Shown: piece after piece, positions 16,947 through 26,558 of the stretch
Position numbering within the stretch: the first letter of the stretch is position 1
Layout of the letters: each line of letters starts with the position of its first letter
Source of the DNA: Klebsiella grimontii
Lineage (GTDB): Bacteria; Pseudomonadota; Gammaproteobacteria; Enterobacterales; Enterobacteriaceae
Direction: 5' to 3'
Length of the DNA stretch: 64,000 nucleotides
Assembly: GCF_900200035.1 (NCBI RefSeq)
Contig: NZ_FZTC01000029.1
Span: 16,580 to 80,579 of the forward strand
Translations under genes and position numbers: made by a program
Notes under the pieces: generated by a model
What the model was told of the DNA's origin: nothing
The model's input: only the letters and a program-made list of their open reading frames with translations
Database searches by the model: none

Positions 16947-17275
16947 ATTTTGTTTTAAAAACTGTTATTTATTAATATGATAAATAAAATGACAATGGCT
17001 GTTGTATCTCTGCCGGGCAATGCTGGTGGTAGAATTTTAGAACAGCTAACGGTGAAAATAATCGCCTCTAGGACAAAATGCCCCTGAAACGCCACAGGAT
17101 TAATCGTAAAATTTTTACGTAGGTAGATACCTTTTTTCTGATAAATGTGTCCAGAGAGCGTTTACGGGCTTCTGAGGGGCTAATTGACTGACGGATTGGC
17201 TTGCTGAAAGGTTAGATCTTGTTTGATCCGGAAAGGATCTGCGAAATGTTGGATTAGCGGGCCAAGCGGATCCCT
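16720..17275. other. probable replication origin (oriV) segment
   Basis: Four GATC sites within 47 bases (16722, 16747, 16754, 16765), one at 16893 and four more at 17215-17272 surround a DnaA box and an AT-rich stretch (16950-16990). Clustered Dam sites plus a DnaA box beside iterons match the origin design of P1/RepFIB-type replicons. No gene is supported from here to 17657; 17276-17657 shows nothing I can name. Confidence 0.6.
16786..16794 (-). promoter_or_regulatory. DnaA box
   Basis: TGTGGATAA on the plus strand is the reverse complement of the consensus DnaA box TTATCCACA, a perfect match, within the proposed origin. Confidence 0.7.
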
Positions 17276-17657
17276 GAAAGCCTAGAGACATTGACCATTT
17301 TGAGGACGTTAACCGGAACCGTCCATAGGGGACGAATAGATATTTCTTCGTTCGCTGTCACCGGTTGGAAAGGCGAAGCGCGGCAATCACCTTTCGCTGT
17401 TCCACTGCCCTACCGGGGCCGAAATGACGGAAGTTCTGGGCATTCCGATACCTGTATCTACTTAACAGCCGTATTTTTTTCAGCGAAATTTAAGCCAGTA
17501 AACATCGGATATTCTCTACGCCATAATTCCTTATGAATTACTGGATAGTGCTATAATGATTTTCCTTTCTGAATGTGACAGGTATTTTTGTTCTTCGTTT
17601 GGAAATATTTAAAATAAGGTGCGACATCATATATAGGCGCACCTCCCTGAATACAAA

Positions 17658-18449
17658 TTATGACCTGATGTTTTTCAGTTCACTACGTGCATCTTCAATA
17701 TTTCCACGCGCTTCTTCAAACGCTACCCTTAACCATTCCCGGTCAAACCAGTTCCGCACCGGACTATTTTCGTAAATGTGGACCAGTTCGGCATAATGTT
17801 GCCCGTAAACTTTTCCTGTAGATTTCCCTCTCACTATGATTTCGAGGTTCTTCAGTACACATTTTCCGTTAAGAATATCCGCTATACACGAATCTTTATA
17901 TTCATCATCCCAAGTATCAGACGTGTCCCAGAACTCCTCTTCGCTTTCGGTGACAATGATTTCGAAATTGGCTGTTGCTCGTGACATAACAAGCTCGCCT
18001 TCATAGGCTGGAGTCATGCTTTCATGAATTTTATAACCGTCGTTTTCAAGCGTGTTACAAATCTGCTCAATACTTTCCCTTATGCTCTCCAGAACGTCAT
18101 TAAAGCGGACTTCATATTCGATGTTGTCAGGGTAATTTTCTAACAGGGTCCGAATTGTATTGGCATGCGAATATCGGTAGCCATAACCGTTGCGCTCAAG
18201 GATGAGTGTAGTGCCACTGCCTTTTATTACTTCGGCAACCTCTTCTGCTAGTTTTTCAGAGATGTGGTTATCTTTCAGCAGACCAGACAGTAAGGTCAAA
18301 ATTTCTTTGTCATGCAGCACACCGTAAAATGCCACTCCATCTCCCTGGCAGTAACGTAATGAATAGTCCAGTTCCAGATCGGCAGGCCAACCATGACCCA
18401 GCAGAGTGTTTTGACAGTGACGGTTAAACAGATTGTTAAAAGCGTTCAT
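17658..18449 (-). CDS. hypothetical protein, 263 aa
   Basis: An acidic protein with mixed helix and strand and no recognised domain. The C-terminus (NSPVRNWFDREWLRVAFEEARGN) is strongly helical and resembles tails of large-plasmid hypotheticals. GGAG lies eight bases before the ATG. It lies after a 320-base structured gap and may form its own transcript. Confidence 0.55.
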   Translation of the reverse strand: MNAFNNLFNRHCQNTLLGHGWPADLELDYSLRYCQGDGVAFYGVLHDKEILTLLSGLLKDNHISEKLAEEVAEVIKGSGTTLILERNGYGYRYSHANTIRTLLENYPDNIEYEVRFNDVLESIRESIEQICNTLENDGYKIHESMTPAYEGELVMSRATANFEIIVTESEEEFWDTSDTWDDEYKDSCIADILNGKCVLKNLEIIVRGKSTGKVYGQHYAELVHIYENSPVRNWFDREWLRVAFEEARGNIEDARSELKNIRS

Positions 18450-18486
18450 TGCGGATTCTCCAGCAGTTAAGGATAGTGTGCGGCTT

Positions 18487-18670
18487 GACCTGTGCCGTGA
18501 GACAAACGCAGACGGGGAAAACAGAACAAAAAAGGGCGATGAAGGAAGCCGCAGCTCAAAATTTTTGCAGGCTGAATGCCTGTAAAAATTTTGTGACCGG
18601 GTGACTGAGGCGGCGATAGCTTCCCTTTGAAGTGATGTGACCCGGCTAAAGTGGTCTCACGGCACAGGTC
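18487..18670. repeat. long-range 17-bp inverted repeat with nested hairpins
   Basis: GACCTGTGCCGTGAGAC (18487-18503) is repeated perfectly inverted at 18654-18670. Between them lies a near-perfect hairpin with arms AAAATTTTTGCAGGC/GCCTGTAAAAATTTT (18556-18590). A CCGGGT...ACCCGG pair is also visible, and just outside a GC-rich hairpin with GCACAGG/CCTGTGC arms reaches about 18708. The whole 220-base region could fold as one structured RNA or cruciform. It lies upstream of the 17658-18449 gene. Confidence 0.6.
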
Positions 18671-18769
18671 CCGGTACCCGGCAAACCGGGGACCGTGGGC
18701 CTGTGCTGGTGGATTGAACGAAATTTAAATTGCAGGGGGTTAAAATGGAGAAAAGTGGATCTTGATGAT

Positions 18770-19129
18770 TTACTCGTAACCGTATTTCGTGGCGGCTTTT
18801 ACGGCTGCATCATACAATTCCTCTTTAGCCATTTTTTCTTCTCCGCCACAATCAAGTGTCACGGTCCTGAAACTGAAACTTGTGAGGTCTGGCTCATTAC
18901 GCGATTTTAACTTGCAAGATAAATATTCTTTCCCTATTGGTACCAGGCCCATGTTTCTGTCCTGCCAGCTGGAATAAGACACGTACGATGCAGCGATAAC
19001 GCTAAAGAATACGAGAAATGTCCATTCTTTCCGGTTTAACAGGTCCTTACGGAAAATTGCTCCGGCGATGGTCATCACCGGCATAATCCACACAACAATA
19101 CTGGTTAAAACAAAGAACTGGCTAAACAT
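18770..19129 (-). CDS. small membrane protein, 119 aa
   Basis: Two N-terminal membrane spans (about residues 5-25 and 35-52) precede a soluble C-terminal half with LSCKLKSR and TLDCGGEEK. The two cysteines could form a disulphide in the periplasm. It starts nine bases after the stop of the 1127-residue gene with GGGGGG as ribosome site, so the pair is almost certainly co-transcribed. Confidence 0.55.
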   Translation of the reverse strand: MFSQFFVLTSIVVWIMPVMTIAGAIFRKDLLNRKEWTFLVFFSVIAASYVSYSSWQDRNMGLVPIGKEYLSCKLKSRNEPDLTSFSFRTVTLDCGGEEKMAKEELYDAAVKAATKYGYE

Positions 19130-19138
19130 TAAGCCCCC

Positions 19139-22100
19139 CTAATACCACCTTTCGTTAATTCCTGCTGGCGGTTTGAATTTATCACCGGACGTATGTTTCC
19201 TTACGGAACTGTCCTCCTTAAGGATAAACATCATTGCCAACTCTTTATTATCAAAACTGTGCCTGGTGACCGTATGTACCGGCGCTTCGATATTGCTCAA
19301 TGAAATGGTTCCGTCCGACCCTTGTGGACAGATATCGAACCAGTGGTGAATTCGATATATTTCCCCATCACATTTCAGCACCGGGAGTGGGCCTTCTGAC
19401 AGAGACTTGGGCAGTTTTACTTCGAATACATCAACAGCTTCCTGCTCCTGTTGGTGAGACGAGCCCAGTAGTTTATCGATGATAAACTCGTCGTTATCGT
19501 CTTTGAGATTATCGGCAATATATATATTGCGGTGTAGTCCGCGTTCAGCTTCCGAGATAACAAAAAAGAGTCGGTTTTCTAACATCCGGAGTTGGCTGTA
19601 GGCACTGAACGAAATAGAACCGTATTCAACGTTATCCATACTAAGCTTACGGTCAGCGCTAAACATGCCGACATCTGGAGTTTTCTGCGACATGCCCAAT
19701 GCCAGTCGGTTACCCTGTTTTTCAATCCTTTCCCGTTTGCCTTCCTTTTGAGCAAAGCGCGAGACGTACTCATGGAAAAGTTCCTTTTTTAAGGAATCGC
19801 TGGCATTGTGGTAAAAATACCCCACAGCCTCATTTCCTGTGGTTACGTATACGTACTGCCAGACTCCGCGATCGATGTAGATGCCAACAGGTATCATTAA
19901 AGTGGGCTGTTGCACCTGGCCTCCGGTTTTGCGGTAATCATTCATTTCGCAGTAAGCCATCATCCATTCACGCACTCCAGCCTCAAATTCTACGGGATTA
20001 GCCGGAGACAGCTTTTGCAGATCCTCTTTACCCGTTTCAATAAATTCAAAGGCTCTTTGTTTCTCTTCGAAACTGCCGAAAGCCGATTTCAACCCTTTCC
20101 ACTCGCTGGCCTCCGGCCATTGGTAGAGTGTGGTTTCACATACGCTATTTTTGCTTAGCAATACAGGTCTGGAAGAATCGAGTTTTAGCCCCTTTAGTGA
20201 CAATTTAAAGGTCAGCAATATAACCCATTTATGGGTTTCCAGGCGGTCATCTCGTTCCTCGTCAGTAGGGGTAACATACAACGCCAGCCGGGAATTAGTG
20301 GTAACAACCAGACGTAATGGCAGGCTCCCACGAGAAATGGCCATCTCCACGGCGGCCTCTTTATGGCTCAAACCACGCCATGCGATCAGGTCCATCATGC
20401 CAAGTATTTCTTTCCAGCTTTTCTCGTTTTCAATGCCTTCGCTAAGTGGTTGGCCTTTTCTATCTGCCCGCCAGTTGATGATTGTCTTATCGACGATCTC
20501 CGCACGGTTTGCTTTCGTCCCTATGTTGCCATCCACCAGCGCTCTGAGGAGCTTTTGTCGATATGGCTGCTCATGTTCTTCTTCCTTTCGAAGAACGGCA
20601 GAGAGACGCTTGAATAGCTTTATGAAGTACATGAAACCTTTACGGCTTGGTCGGCTGTGAATGTAATAGTCGAGGTCGTCTGCTTTTACCGCATCAAGAC
20701 AGAGGTATCCCACACTGCTGGAATCTTCCCACACATCACGTTTGAAATTCGTGAGTGACACTTTCGCATTAAACTCGCGCACATCATTAGGCCGTTTACG
20801 CCGGTAGATATCCTTTTTGACCGGTACATCCACGCAGATCTCATTGTTTCGGGTATAGGCCACCGCCATTCCCTCATCATTGATAAAATCGGCCGTAAAA
20901 TAATAGGAGCCCCGATAACTGGAGCCAGTGTCAGGTTTCGTAGCACTCGGCGCGGTTTTAGGGTTACAAACAGTTCTCCATTCGCAAAACACCCTTGAAC
21001 CAGGCCGCAAATGGCTGTTGGCTTCACTTATGTATTCTTCAATAGAAGGACGGACTTTTGCGTCAGGATCGTCCAGTAACCCGGTACCGTCATGGTCATG
21101 AATAAAGCGACAATACTTTTCCTGGAAGTCCATAGAAACAAAACTAAAGCGATCCTGCGGGTCGTAGAACTCACCAAACAGCTTGAGCCGGTGGTCAAGA
21201 CCACAGCAGAGGATGAGGAACCGATAATAGTGCAGAGCAACCATCTCATGCGTTTTCAGGCGGTCCGTATAGGACACGTCATTGAAGGTAACCTGTGCAC
21301 CATCAGCACCGCGAAAAATATTCCCCTGTTCATCAGTTGTCGGGAAAAGCGTATGGGCGCCGAGGTGAGATTCTACACCGGAGTATACCTGGAACAGTCT
21401 TTCTCCGTCCCGGACCATAAGGAAAACGGTCTGGTTTCTGGCATTCATCTCCCAGTTAGCCCACCGGTCCTGATAATCAATATAGCGGCGGGTGGTTGTC
21501 ATACACACGACACACCGCTCAGACGGGAATATCTGCTCTACCAAGCCAGGATGGTCATTCAGTGCTTTGAAAAACAGTGGTAGTTTTTCAAAATCGAACC
21601 ATTCTCCGATATCGAGGTAAATCGCCGTTTCTTCATCGACCACCAGCTTACGTTGAACAAAGGTTAACGGAACGTGTGCCGGTGCCGAATCGCCTTCTTT
21701 GATAGTGTTCACGACAACATCTTTTCCGATGTAGAGGTCGAGGGATTTAATACCATCCATCAGCTTGTTAAGCGTTTCCCGGCTTTCTTCCGCGACAGCA
21801 AGTTGAGCTGCTGCTGATTCTTCCAGATAGGGTGTGATAGCCTGAACCGCCCTCGAAATCGCAGAATTTTTTTCTTTAATCCAGTCGATTTGAGCCTGTG
21901 CGATTTCATGTCTGAACTCTACGACCTGCTGCAGCTGCGCTATCTTTGTTTCGTCGATACCAGATGACAGAGCGGAGCCAAGAGAGGTTATTTCGGTAGA
22001 CGGCGAGTGACGCGTAAGCATGGGCAGCTGTTTTTTATCATTACCTGCAGCTGATGAACTAGCCTTCTTAGCTTCTACGCGCGAGAGTAATTCAGTTCGC

Positions 22101-22522
22101 AGAGCATCAGGATCAGCCATGGTTTCGGTCATTTGCTGAGTAAGCTGGCTCACACGGTTCTGAGCAGCCATAAGTTCGTGGCTACGGATATCCTGTCCGT
22201 CATCTGCAAATTCAAACTTGTCCAGAAAGTCGTTGAACAGAAAGCGATGCTCTTTGAACGATTTTGCTGTGCTGCAGCTGCGACCAGCTGCATCGGTATA
22301 TTTGTAAACAAAGTCCTTATTGAATTTTGATGGGTGGGTGCGGAGGATCACAGTGTGCAGAGCATTATCGACCCAGCGGAGCGACTCAATCAGTAGCACT
22401 TCATCCTGTTCAATACGTTCTTCAGGAATAGCGTGCTTAGCACGCCAGTATTGTCCACCCTGGAGAGAATGGAATTTCTGAAGGCGCTCTGGTTGCTGTT
22501 CGTGTGGGATAATGTCAGGCAT
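19139..22522 (-). CDS. large uncharacterised protein, 1127 aa
   Basis: I do not recognise any catalytic domain. The N-terminal ~120 residues look like a compact alpha/beta module. Residues about 120-270 are rich in predicted coiled coil (RVSQLTQQMTE, QLQQVVEFRHEIAQAQIDW). The rest is mixed alpha/beta with many aromatic and charged residues, a WRGLSHKEAAVEMAISRGSLPL segment near residue 755 that resembles a helix-turn-helix, and no membrane span. AGGAG precedes the ATG. It lies 72 bases downstream of the DNA methyltransferase gene and 9 bases upstream of the membrane-protein gene, so the three probably form one unit. A role in DNA modification or defence is inference from that context only. 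Confidence 0.7.
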   Translation of the reverse strand: MPDIIPHEQQPERLQKFHSLQGGQYWRAKHAIPEERIEQDEVLLIESLRWVDNALHTVILRTHPSKFNKDFVYKYTDAAGRSCSTAKSFKEHRFLFNDFLDKFEFADDGQDIRSHELMAAQNRVSQLTQQMTETMADPDALRTELLSRVEAKKASSSAAGNDKKQLPMLTRHSPSTEITSLGSALSSGIDETKIAQLQQVVEFRHEIAQAQIDWIKEKNSAISRAVQAITPYLEESAAAQLAVAEESRETLNKLMDGIKSLDLYIGKDVVVNTIKEGDSAPAHVPLTFVQRKLVVDEETAIYLDIGEWFDFEKLPLFFKALNDHPGLVEQIFPSERCVVCMTTTRRYIDYQDRWANWEMNARNQTVFLMVRDGERLFQVYSGVESHLGAHTLFPTTDEQGNIFRGADGAQVTFNDVSYTDRLKTHEMVALHYYRFLILCCGLDHRLKLFGEFYDPQDRFSFVSMDFQEKYCRFIHDHDGTGLLDDPDAKVRPSIEEYISEANSHLRPGSRVFCEWRTVCNPKTAPSATKPDTGSSYRGSYYFTADFINDEGMAVAYTRNNEICVDVPVKKDIYRRKRPNDVREFNAKVSLTNFKRDVWEDSSSVGYLCLDAVKADDLDYYIHSRPSRKGFMYFIKLFKRLSAVLRKEEEHEQPYRQKLLRALVDGNIGTKANRAEIVDKTIINWRADRKGQPLSEGIENEKSWKEILGMMDLIAWRGLSHKEAAVEMAISRGSLPLRLVVTTNSRLALYVTPTDEERDDRLETHKWVILLTFKLSLKGLKLDSSRPVLLSKNSVCETTLYQWPEASEWKGLKSAFGSFEEKQRAFEFIETGKEDLQKLSPANPVEFEAGVREWMMAYCEMNDYRKTGGQVQQPTLMIPVGIYIDRGVWQYVYVTTGNEAVGYFYHNASDSLKKELFHEYVSRFAQKEGKRERIEKQGNRLALGMSQKTPDVGMFSADRKLSMDNVEYGSISFSAYSQLRMLENRLFFVISEAERGLHRNIYIADNLKDDNDEFIIDKLLGSSHQQEQEAVDVFEVKLPKSLSEGPLPVLKCDGEIYRIHHWFDICPQGSDGTISLSNIEAPVHTVTRHSFDNKELAMMFILKEDSSVRKHTSGDKFKPPAGINERWY

Positions 22523-22594
22523 AAAGCCATCTCCTGTGATTGTTCACTCCGCTACAGGCAGAATGAATAATGAGTTTTTTACCTAAAACGGCCG

Positions 22595-23839
22595 CTACGC
22601 GAATAACTCACCGTTATCAATAATCGGGTTCATCTCAAATCCCGGAAATTCTGAGAAAAAACCGGTGGACGAAATTCGTAACCATTCGAGAATACTATCA
22701 AAACACATCCACCTGCGGTTGAGCCGTTCGGCGGCAAGGCCTGTTTTGAGAGACCCGGCGAAAGGATCAACGACAAGTTCGTTTTCGTCTGTCAGGAACC
22801 GAATGAAAAAGTCAGGGATGGCCGTCGGGAACATTGCCCCATGTGCCGGCAGCCCTAAGCGCTTAGCCTCCTGATGAAACCGGCGAGTGTCTGCACATGC
22901 ATGCCCTCTGATAATCACATTTTTAGGGATAGCCCCGTTTGTGTTGTGAGAAAAGGCCCCGGGTTTCAGGGTATGAGCACCGTCACCGTACATGGCCGTA
23001 CGCATCTCTCCGCCCTGGGCGATCAATGCGCTATGCCTCTCAGTATGGGGCTGCAACACACGCTGGTTGCAGGAGCGGACAGCATCAGGATTATTGGTCA
23101 GCCAGAAAATCATTTCATGGCCTGCCAGCAGGTGGATTTTTTTGCGGCAAGCCCAATATGTCGGCGAAGGTGCCTTACTCATATTGACCCATGGCAACCG
23201 GTCCATAAGGTAGAGGTCAAGCTTCTCGCACAAAGACAGTAACAGTCGCTCCGGATAGAGAGAACGTGAAGGCTGACCCGGATTAAAAATGTCCTGACCG
23301 ATATTCAGTACGAGAGAACCACCGTCGACCAGCTGGCGTGCAATCGGGCGAATAGCGTCTACGATGAAATCAATATAGTCACTGTCGGTTTTGAAGGCGG
23401 CGGCATAATCACGCTGCTTTCTTAGCGGATATGGCGGAGACGTCAGGCAAAGATGAACCGGTTCTGTATTTCCTGGTAGAGCCATCGTAGAGTTACCAAA
23501 AATAGCTACCCCAAGGTCCGTACTGAATGCCACTAGACGTGCCCCTTCCCGCGCTTCGGAAAGTCCGGATTTGTTTTTCCTGCAGTGACGCCATAGAGAA
23601 CGGCCAGAGCTTAAACGTTCGATGACGTTCATGGATTTTAGTGTTTGTTGAAACCAGCGAATACGGTGTTTAATTTTATTATGGGCAACACCCGCCGTAC
23701 CGAATTTTTCTTTTGTATTGAACGCATCATCTGAAATAGCAAGGCGAGACTGAACCTCCCGATACAACTCATCATTAGTGAGTTCGCGGTCAGATTCAGA
23801 ATAAATAGCTTCGATTAAATCCATGTTCAGACGTGACAT
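22595..23839 (-). CDS. beta-class DNA methyltransferase with N-terminal winged helix
   Basis: 414 residues. The N-terminal ~85 residues (LTNDELYREVQSRL, then HRIRWFQQTLKSMNVIERL) resemble the winged-helix domain of Mrr_N-like proteins. The catalytic domain has motif IV TSPPYPLRKQRDYAAAF before the AdoMet motif VVDPFAGSLKTGLAAERLNRRW, the order of beta-class N6-adenine/N4-cytosine enzymes. NIGQDIFNPGQPSR lies between. It transfers a methyl group from AdoMet to a DNA base; specificity cannot be read. No restriction gene adjoins it, so it may be solitary or work with the 1127-residue protein. The full palindrome CATAAACA-N5-TGTTTATG, shared with the EcoRII endonuclease gene, lies 108 bases upstream. 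Confidence 0.85.
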   Translation of the reverse strand: MSRLNMDLIEAIYSESDRELTNDELYREVQSRLAISDDAFNTKEKFGTAGVAHNKIKHRIRWFQQTLKSMNVIERLSSGRSLWRHCRKNKSGLSEAREGARLVAFSTDLGVAIFGNSTMALPGNTEPVHLCLTSPPYPLRKQRDYAAAFKTDSDYIDFIVDAIRPIARQLVDGGSLVLNIGQDIFNPGQPSRSLYPERLLLSLCEKLDLYLMDRLPWVNMSKAPSPTYWACRKKIHLLAGHEMIFWLTNNPDAVRSCNQRVLQPHTERHSALIAQGGEMRTAMYGDGAHTLKPGAFSHNTNGAIPKNVIIRGHACADTRRFHQEAKRLGLPAHGAMFPTAIPDFFIRFLTDENELVVDPFAGSLKTGLAAERLNRRWMCFDSILEWLRISSTGFFSEFPGFEMNPIIDNGELFA

Positions 23840-23946
23840 AAAAGACTCCGGTAAATTTCACAAACCCATTATCTCACATTTAGATCTGTACGCCAGGGGT
23901 AGATTATAAAAAAGGAAAATTTATTGTGTGTTGTTGATGACACCAA

Positions 23947-23967
23947 CATAAACATTAACTGTTTATG
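23947..23967. promoter_or_regulatory. palindrome CATAAACA-N5-TGTTTATG upstream of methyltransferase
   Basis: Perfect 8-bp arms around TTAAC; the symmetry nearly continues outwards (ACCAA/TTGGT with one extra base). Likely operator for the minus-strand methyltransferase operon. The same arms recur at 37986-38006. Confidence 0.6.
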
Positions 23968-24043
23968 GTTGGTTTGCATTCATATTTTGATAAAACTATT
24001 TACTTCTGATTGTATTGACTGAAGGAGCTCTGGTTATGGTTAC

Positions 24044-24069
24044 GAGCCCCTCCTGAATTCAGGGGGCCC
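24044..24069. terminator. hairpin after the 24099-24344 gene
   Basis: The perfect palindrome CCTGAATTCAGG (24052-24063) extends with GC-rich arms. It sits about 35 bases past the stop of the minus-strand gene. There is no U-tract, so the terminator function is uncertain. Confidence 0.35.
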
Positions 24070-24098
24070 GATAGTCTCTTTCGATTCCAGTAGATAAA

Positions 24099-24344
24099 TT
24101 ATCGGGTGGAAATTTGCGGTAATGTCAGACTCAAAAAGTTTAATAAAACATCTTGAGATTCTTCCATAACTTCGCGGGCGACTTCATGAGACATCCGACC
24201 ATTTTGAAATTTAACATTATCACTGGATAAGATTTTTTCCGCCCATTCAATATTATTAACAGCAAAACAGCTTTCGTCAGATAACAGGAATAAAAAACAT
24301 CCATGCTTGATAAACTCTCTCTGACCCAGAAAAGTTGTGTTCAT
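24099..24344 (-). CDS. hypothetical protein, 81 aa
   Basis: A hydrophobic segment (HGCFLFLLSDESCFAV) may be a buried strand rather than a membrane span. The C-terminal half is helical. Located 22 bases downstream of the 24367-25014 gene. Not recognised. Confidence 0.45.
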   Translation of the reverse strand: MNTTFLGQREFIKHGCFLFLLSDESCFAVNNIEWAEKILSSDNVKFQNGRMSHEVAREVMEESQDVLLNFLSLTLPQISTR

Positions 24345-24366
24345 AAACGTCGCCCTTTAAATGAAT

Positions 24367-25014
24367 TTAATTGCTGACAGCGTTAATTCGCTCTTCCGGT
24401 GTATCCCCAAGTTCAAGTATCTGTCCGGCCCCATTGAGGAGCATTTTATTTCCATGCATGGTTGTAACAATGGCTCTCCAGGCATCCCCTCCATTCTCCC
24501 CCCAGTACTGCAAGCCTGCCTGTTCCAGGTCATCTCCGCTGGAAAAAAACCGGGCACCCGGTAACTTGTCAGTATCCAGATCCACTGAAAAGTCGGACTG
24601 AATACAAATGCCGTTTTGTGTCATGAAGTACAGGCTGCGTACGGCTTTTTGTTCTGAGAGAATAGAGCTCCCGTCTGAAAGCAGCTGGTGGGTGGTGACT
24701 ACAACGGTATACACGTTGCGACAAAGAGGCGTCGCAGCCATGAGAAGGACCATGGCGTCTGCAACAGCATAGAGACCAAGGAGTTGCGACAAAATATCAC
24801 GCTGAGAGGGAAACGAAAACGACAGAACATCGTAACCACAGGTACGGTCTTCCGAGGTACCGGAATTGCGGAGGATTTCTTGAAGTACCTTACTGCCACT
24901 GGATTGCGGATCAATCCACGAATCCTTCTTCTGACTGTTTAAAGCAGATTTCCAATTTTGAGGAGCCATACCGTTAAAAGTGAAGGTGATTTTTACGCTG
25001 TTTTCTGATGGCAT
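24367..25014 (-). CDS. hypothetical protein, 215 aa
   Basis: The N-terminus VKITFTFNGMAPQNWKSAL suggests a beta-strand followed by a helix. A hydrophobic helix (LLGLYAVADAMVLLMAATPL) lies near residue 85. No catalytic motif. It follows a G-rich ribosome site and is probably transcribed with its downstream neighbour. Confidence 0.5.
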   Translation of the reverse strand: MPSENSVKITFTFNGMAPQNWKSALNSQKKDSWIDPQSSGSKVLQEILRNSGTSEDRTCGYDVLSFSFPSQRDILSQLLGLYAVADAMVLLMAATPLCRNVYTVVVTTHQLLSDGSSILSEQKAVRSLYFMTQNGICIQSDFSVDLDTDKLPGARFFSSGDDLEQAGLQYWGENGGDAWRAIVTTMHGNKMLLNGAGQILELGDTPEERINAVSN

Positions 25015-25044
25015 ATCGCCCCCCCTGATTGCTGGTGCCGTAGT

Positions 25045-25371
25045 TTAATTAAGTGAATTGAATGCGGGGCCAGAGTAGTCAGTCGTAATCTCAGACGCCA
25101 TATCCTTAGATAAGGATTCTTTTAATACGTTTATATACTTCTCGATTTTGTCGTCAGAAAGTGAGTTTATATCGATACCGACCCCATTTGGAGCCAAGTA
25201 TTTCTCATTGAAATGCATGAACTCTTCCCGGTTAGAGGGAATATCTCCTGAACTGATAATTACAAAATCCTCAGTAATTTGTTTTACAACTGGTTTGCCA
25301 TCTACAACTTCAACGAGGAAAACGTCCTGGTCCTTGACTGAAACGGCTTTGCTGATGTCTGAGATTGCCAT
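25045..25371 (-). CDS. hypothetical protein, 108 aa
   Basis: An acidic, cysteine-free protein with VFLVEVVDGKPVVKQIT followed by a helical C-terminus. The start at 25369-25371 has AAGGA six bases upstream; the longer frame to 25437 would add a hydrophobic stretch without a ribosome site. Function is unknown. Confidence 0.5.
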   Translation of the reverse strand: MAISDISKAVSVKDQDVFLVEVVDGKPVVKQITEDFVIISSGDIPSNREEFMHFNEKYLAPNGVGIDINSLSDDKIEKYINVLKESLSKDMASEITTDYSGPAFNSLN

Positions 25372-25602
25372 AATTAATCCTTGAACATTTATTTTCGAGT
25401 TAAATAAGTACATCACCATAAAAACAATAAGTAGCATGAGTATATTATCGTATTAAAAATGGCATTGCCAGGTGTAGATTTGTTTCGCTGTTATATATAA
25501 ACCCATTCAATCTTTATGGTGTTTTTAATAGTTGAAACCATTTAGGGGAGTGAAACTGAACACCCTATGAAACCGAATGCCCAGCTCATCAACCATACAG
25601 AT

Positions 25603-26403
25603 TCAATAATTAGGTAAAATATTTTGACTGTGATGCTCCAGTAACGCATTGAGCTCTTTACTGCGTAAACAGACGATACGATACAGATTTTGTCTCTCAG
25701 GTTCGTCCATAGACCGGTAGATCGAGATCAGAAGCTCTGAATCAGTCTTATCGAATGGATTAACCGTATCAGGCGATTGTTCCCGGTTCTCTTGCGGTTC
25801 ATTAAGCTCGATGAGAGTATCCAGCGCCTGACATTGTTCAAGCTTGAGCCTGAAGCTTCTTTCCAGAGTAGTGATTTCTTCATCTGGAAGCTTCTGCAGT
25901 TCTTTAGCCAGACCGTCACAATTAGCCTTCAACGAATCCTCTTCTCCGGATACAAAGCCGCGTATCCATTCCGTTGACACACCAATAGCACTAGCGATGT
26001 TATATAAGTCCGATTCGCGGGCAAGGCCGGTGTGAAACCATGATTCGACATCAGCAGAATCGACACCCGCGATCACCGCAACTTTATCCGCGTCCAAATT
26101 ATAGTCCATCATAATATGAATCAGATTGAGAGGTTTGAAAGAGACCTTTCTGTCCAGGCCTGAAGAAACATAATGAGCTAAAGCAAGACGTTGTGCAGTT
26201 TCAGCAGGATCAGGTGAGAGGTATTCATAGTTCACCGATGCTTTGTCCATAGGCCCACCACGAAGCTGGTCGAGGAAAATCTTATTTACTCCCGGCGTAG
26301 GAGCCAAAATGCTGCACTCTTTGCCCTGGTCTTTTTTATCACAACCCTTCTCATTCTTACCTGCATCATTATTCTGAGGGGACTTGCTGTGTTCATAAGC
26401 CAT
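25603..26403 (-). CDS. HTH-containing protein, possible regulator, 266 aa
   Basis: Residues about 92-155 form a Xre-like helix-turn-helix (MMDYNLDADKVAVIAGVDS, then NIASAIGVSTEWIRGFV). The N-terminus is polar and disordered, and the C-terminus has two acidic helical blocks. It could be a DNA-binding regulator. A copy of the AAAGTWACTTT motif lies 131 bases upstream, immediately before the transposon, so the insertion may have separated it from further upstream promoter sequence. Confidence 0.55.
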   Translation of the reverse strand: MAYEHSKSPQNNDAGKNEKGCDKKDQGKECSILAPTPGVNKIFLDQLRGGPMDKASVNYEYLSPDPAETAQRLALAHYVSSGLDRKVSFKPLNLIHIMMDYNLDADKVAVIAGVDSADVESWFHTGLARESDLYNIASAIGVSTEWIRGFVSGEEDSLKANCDGLAKELQKLPDEEITTLERSFRLKLEQCQALDTLIELNEPQENREQSPDTVNPFDKTDSELLISIYRSMDEPERQNLYRIVCLRSKELNALLEHHSQNILPNY

Positions 26404-26533
26404 GATTTTTCTCTATGTAATTTTGAGTGTTAACTATCACTGAATTTTCTATCCAGTGGCGAGACTATCAGATTCAAAATGAGCTTTTCCCGTTTGGCAC
26501 CATTAAACGCCGTTACAGACAATTTATATTTTG

Positions 26534-26544
26534 AAAGTTACTTT
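26534..26544. repeat. dispersed palindrome AAAGTTACTTT, copy 9
   Basis: Ends 14 bases before the left end of the transposon and lies upstream of the HTH gene. Confidence 0.6.
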
Positions 26545-26558
26545 CTCTGACTGTTAAG

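Noticed and set aside
16761..16958. Plus-strand frame across the origin
   Set aside because: Covers the DnaA box and GATC cluster, with no ribosome site.
18487..18670. Retron-like non-coding RNA
   Set aside because: Terminal inverted repeats with nested hairpins fit superficially, but no reverse transcriptase gene is near.
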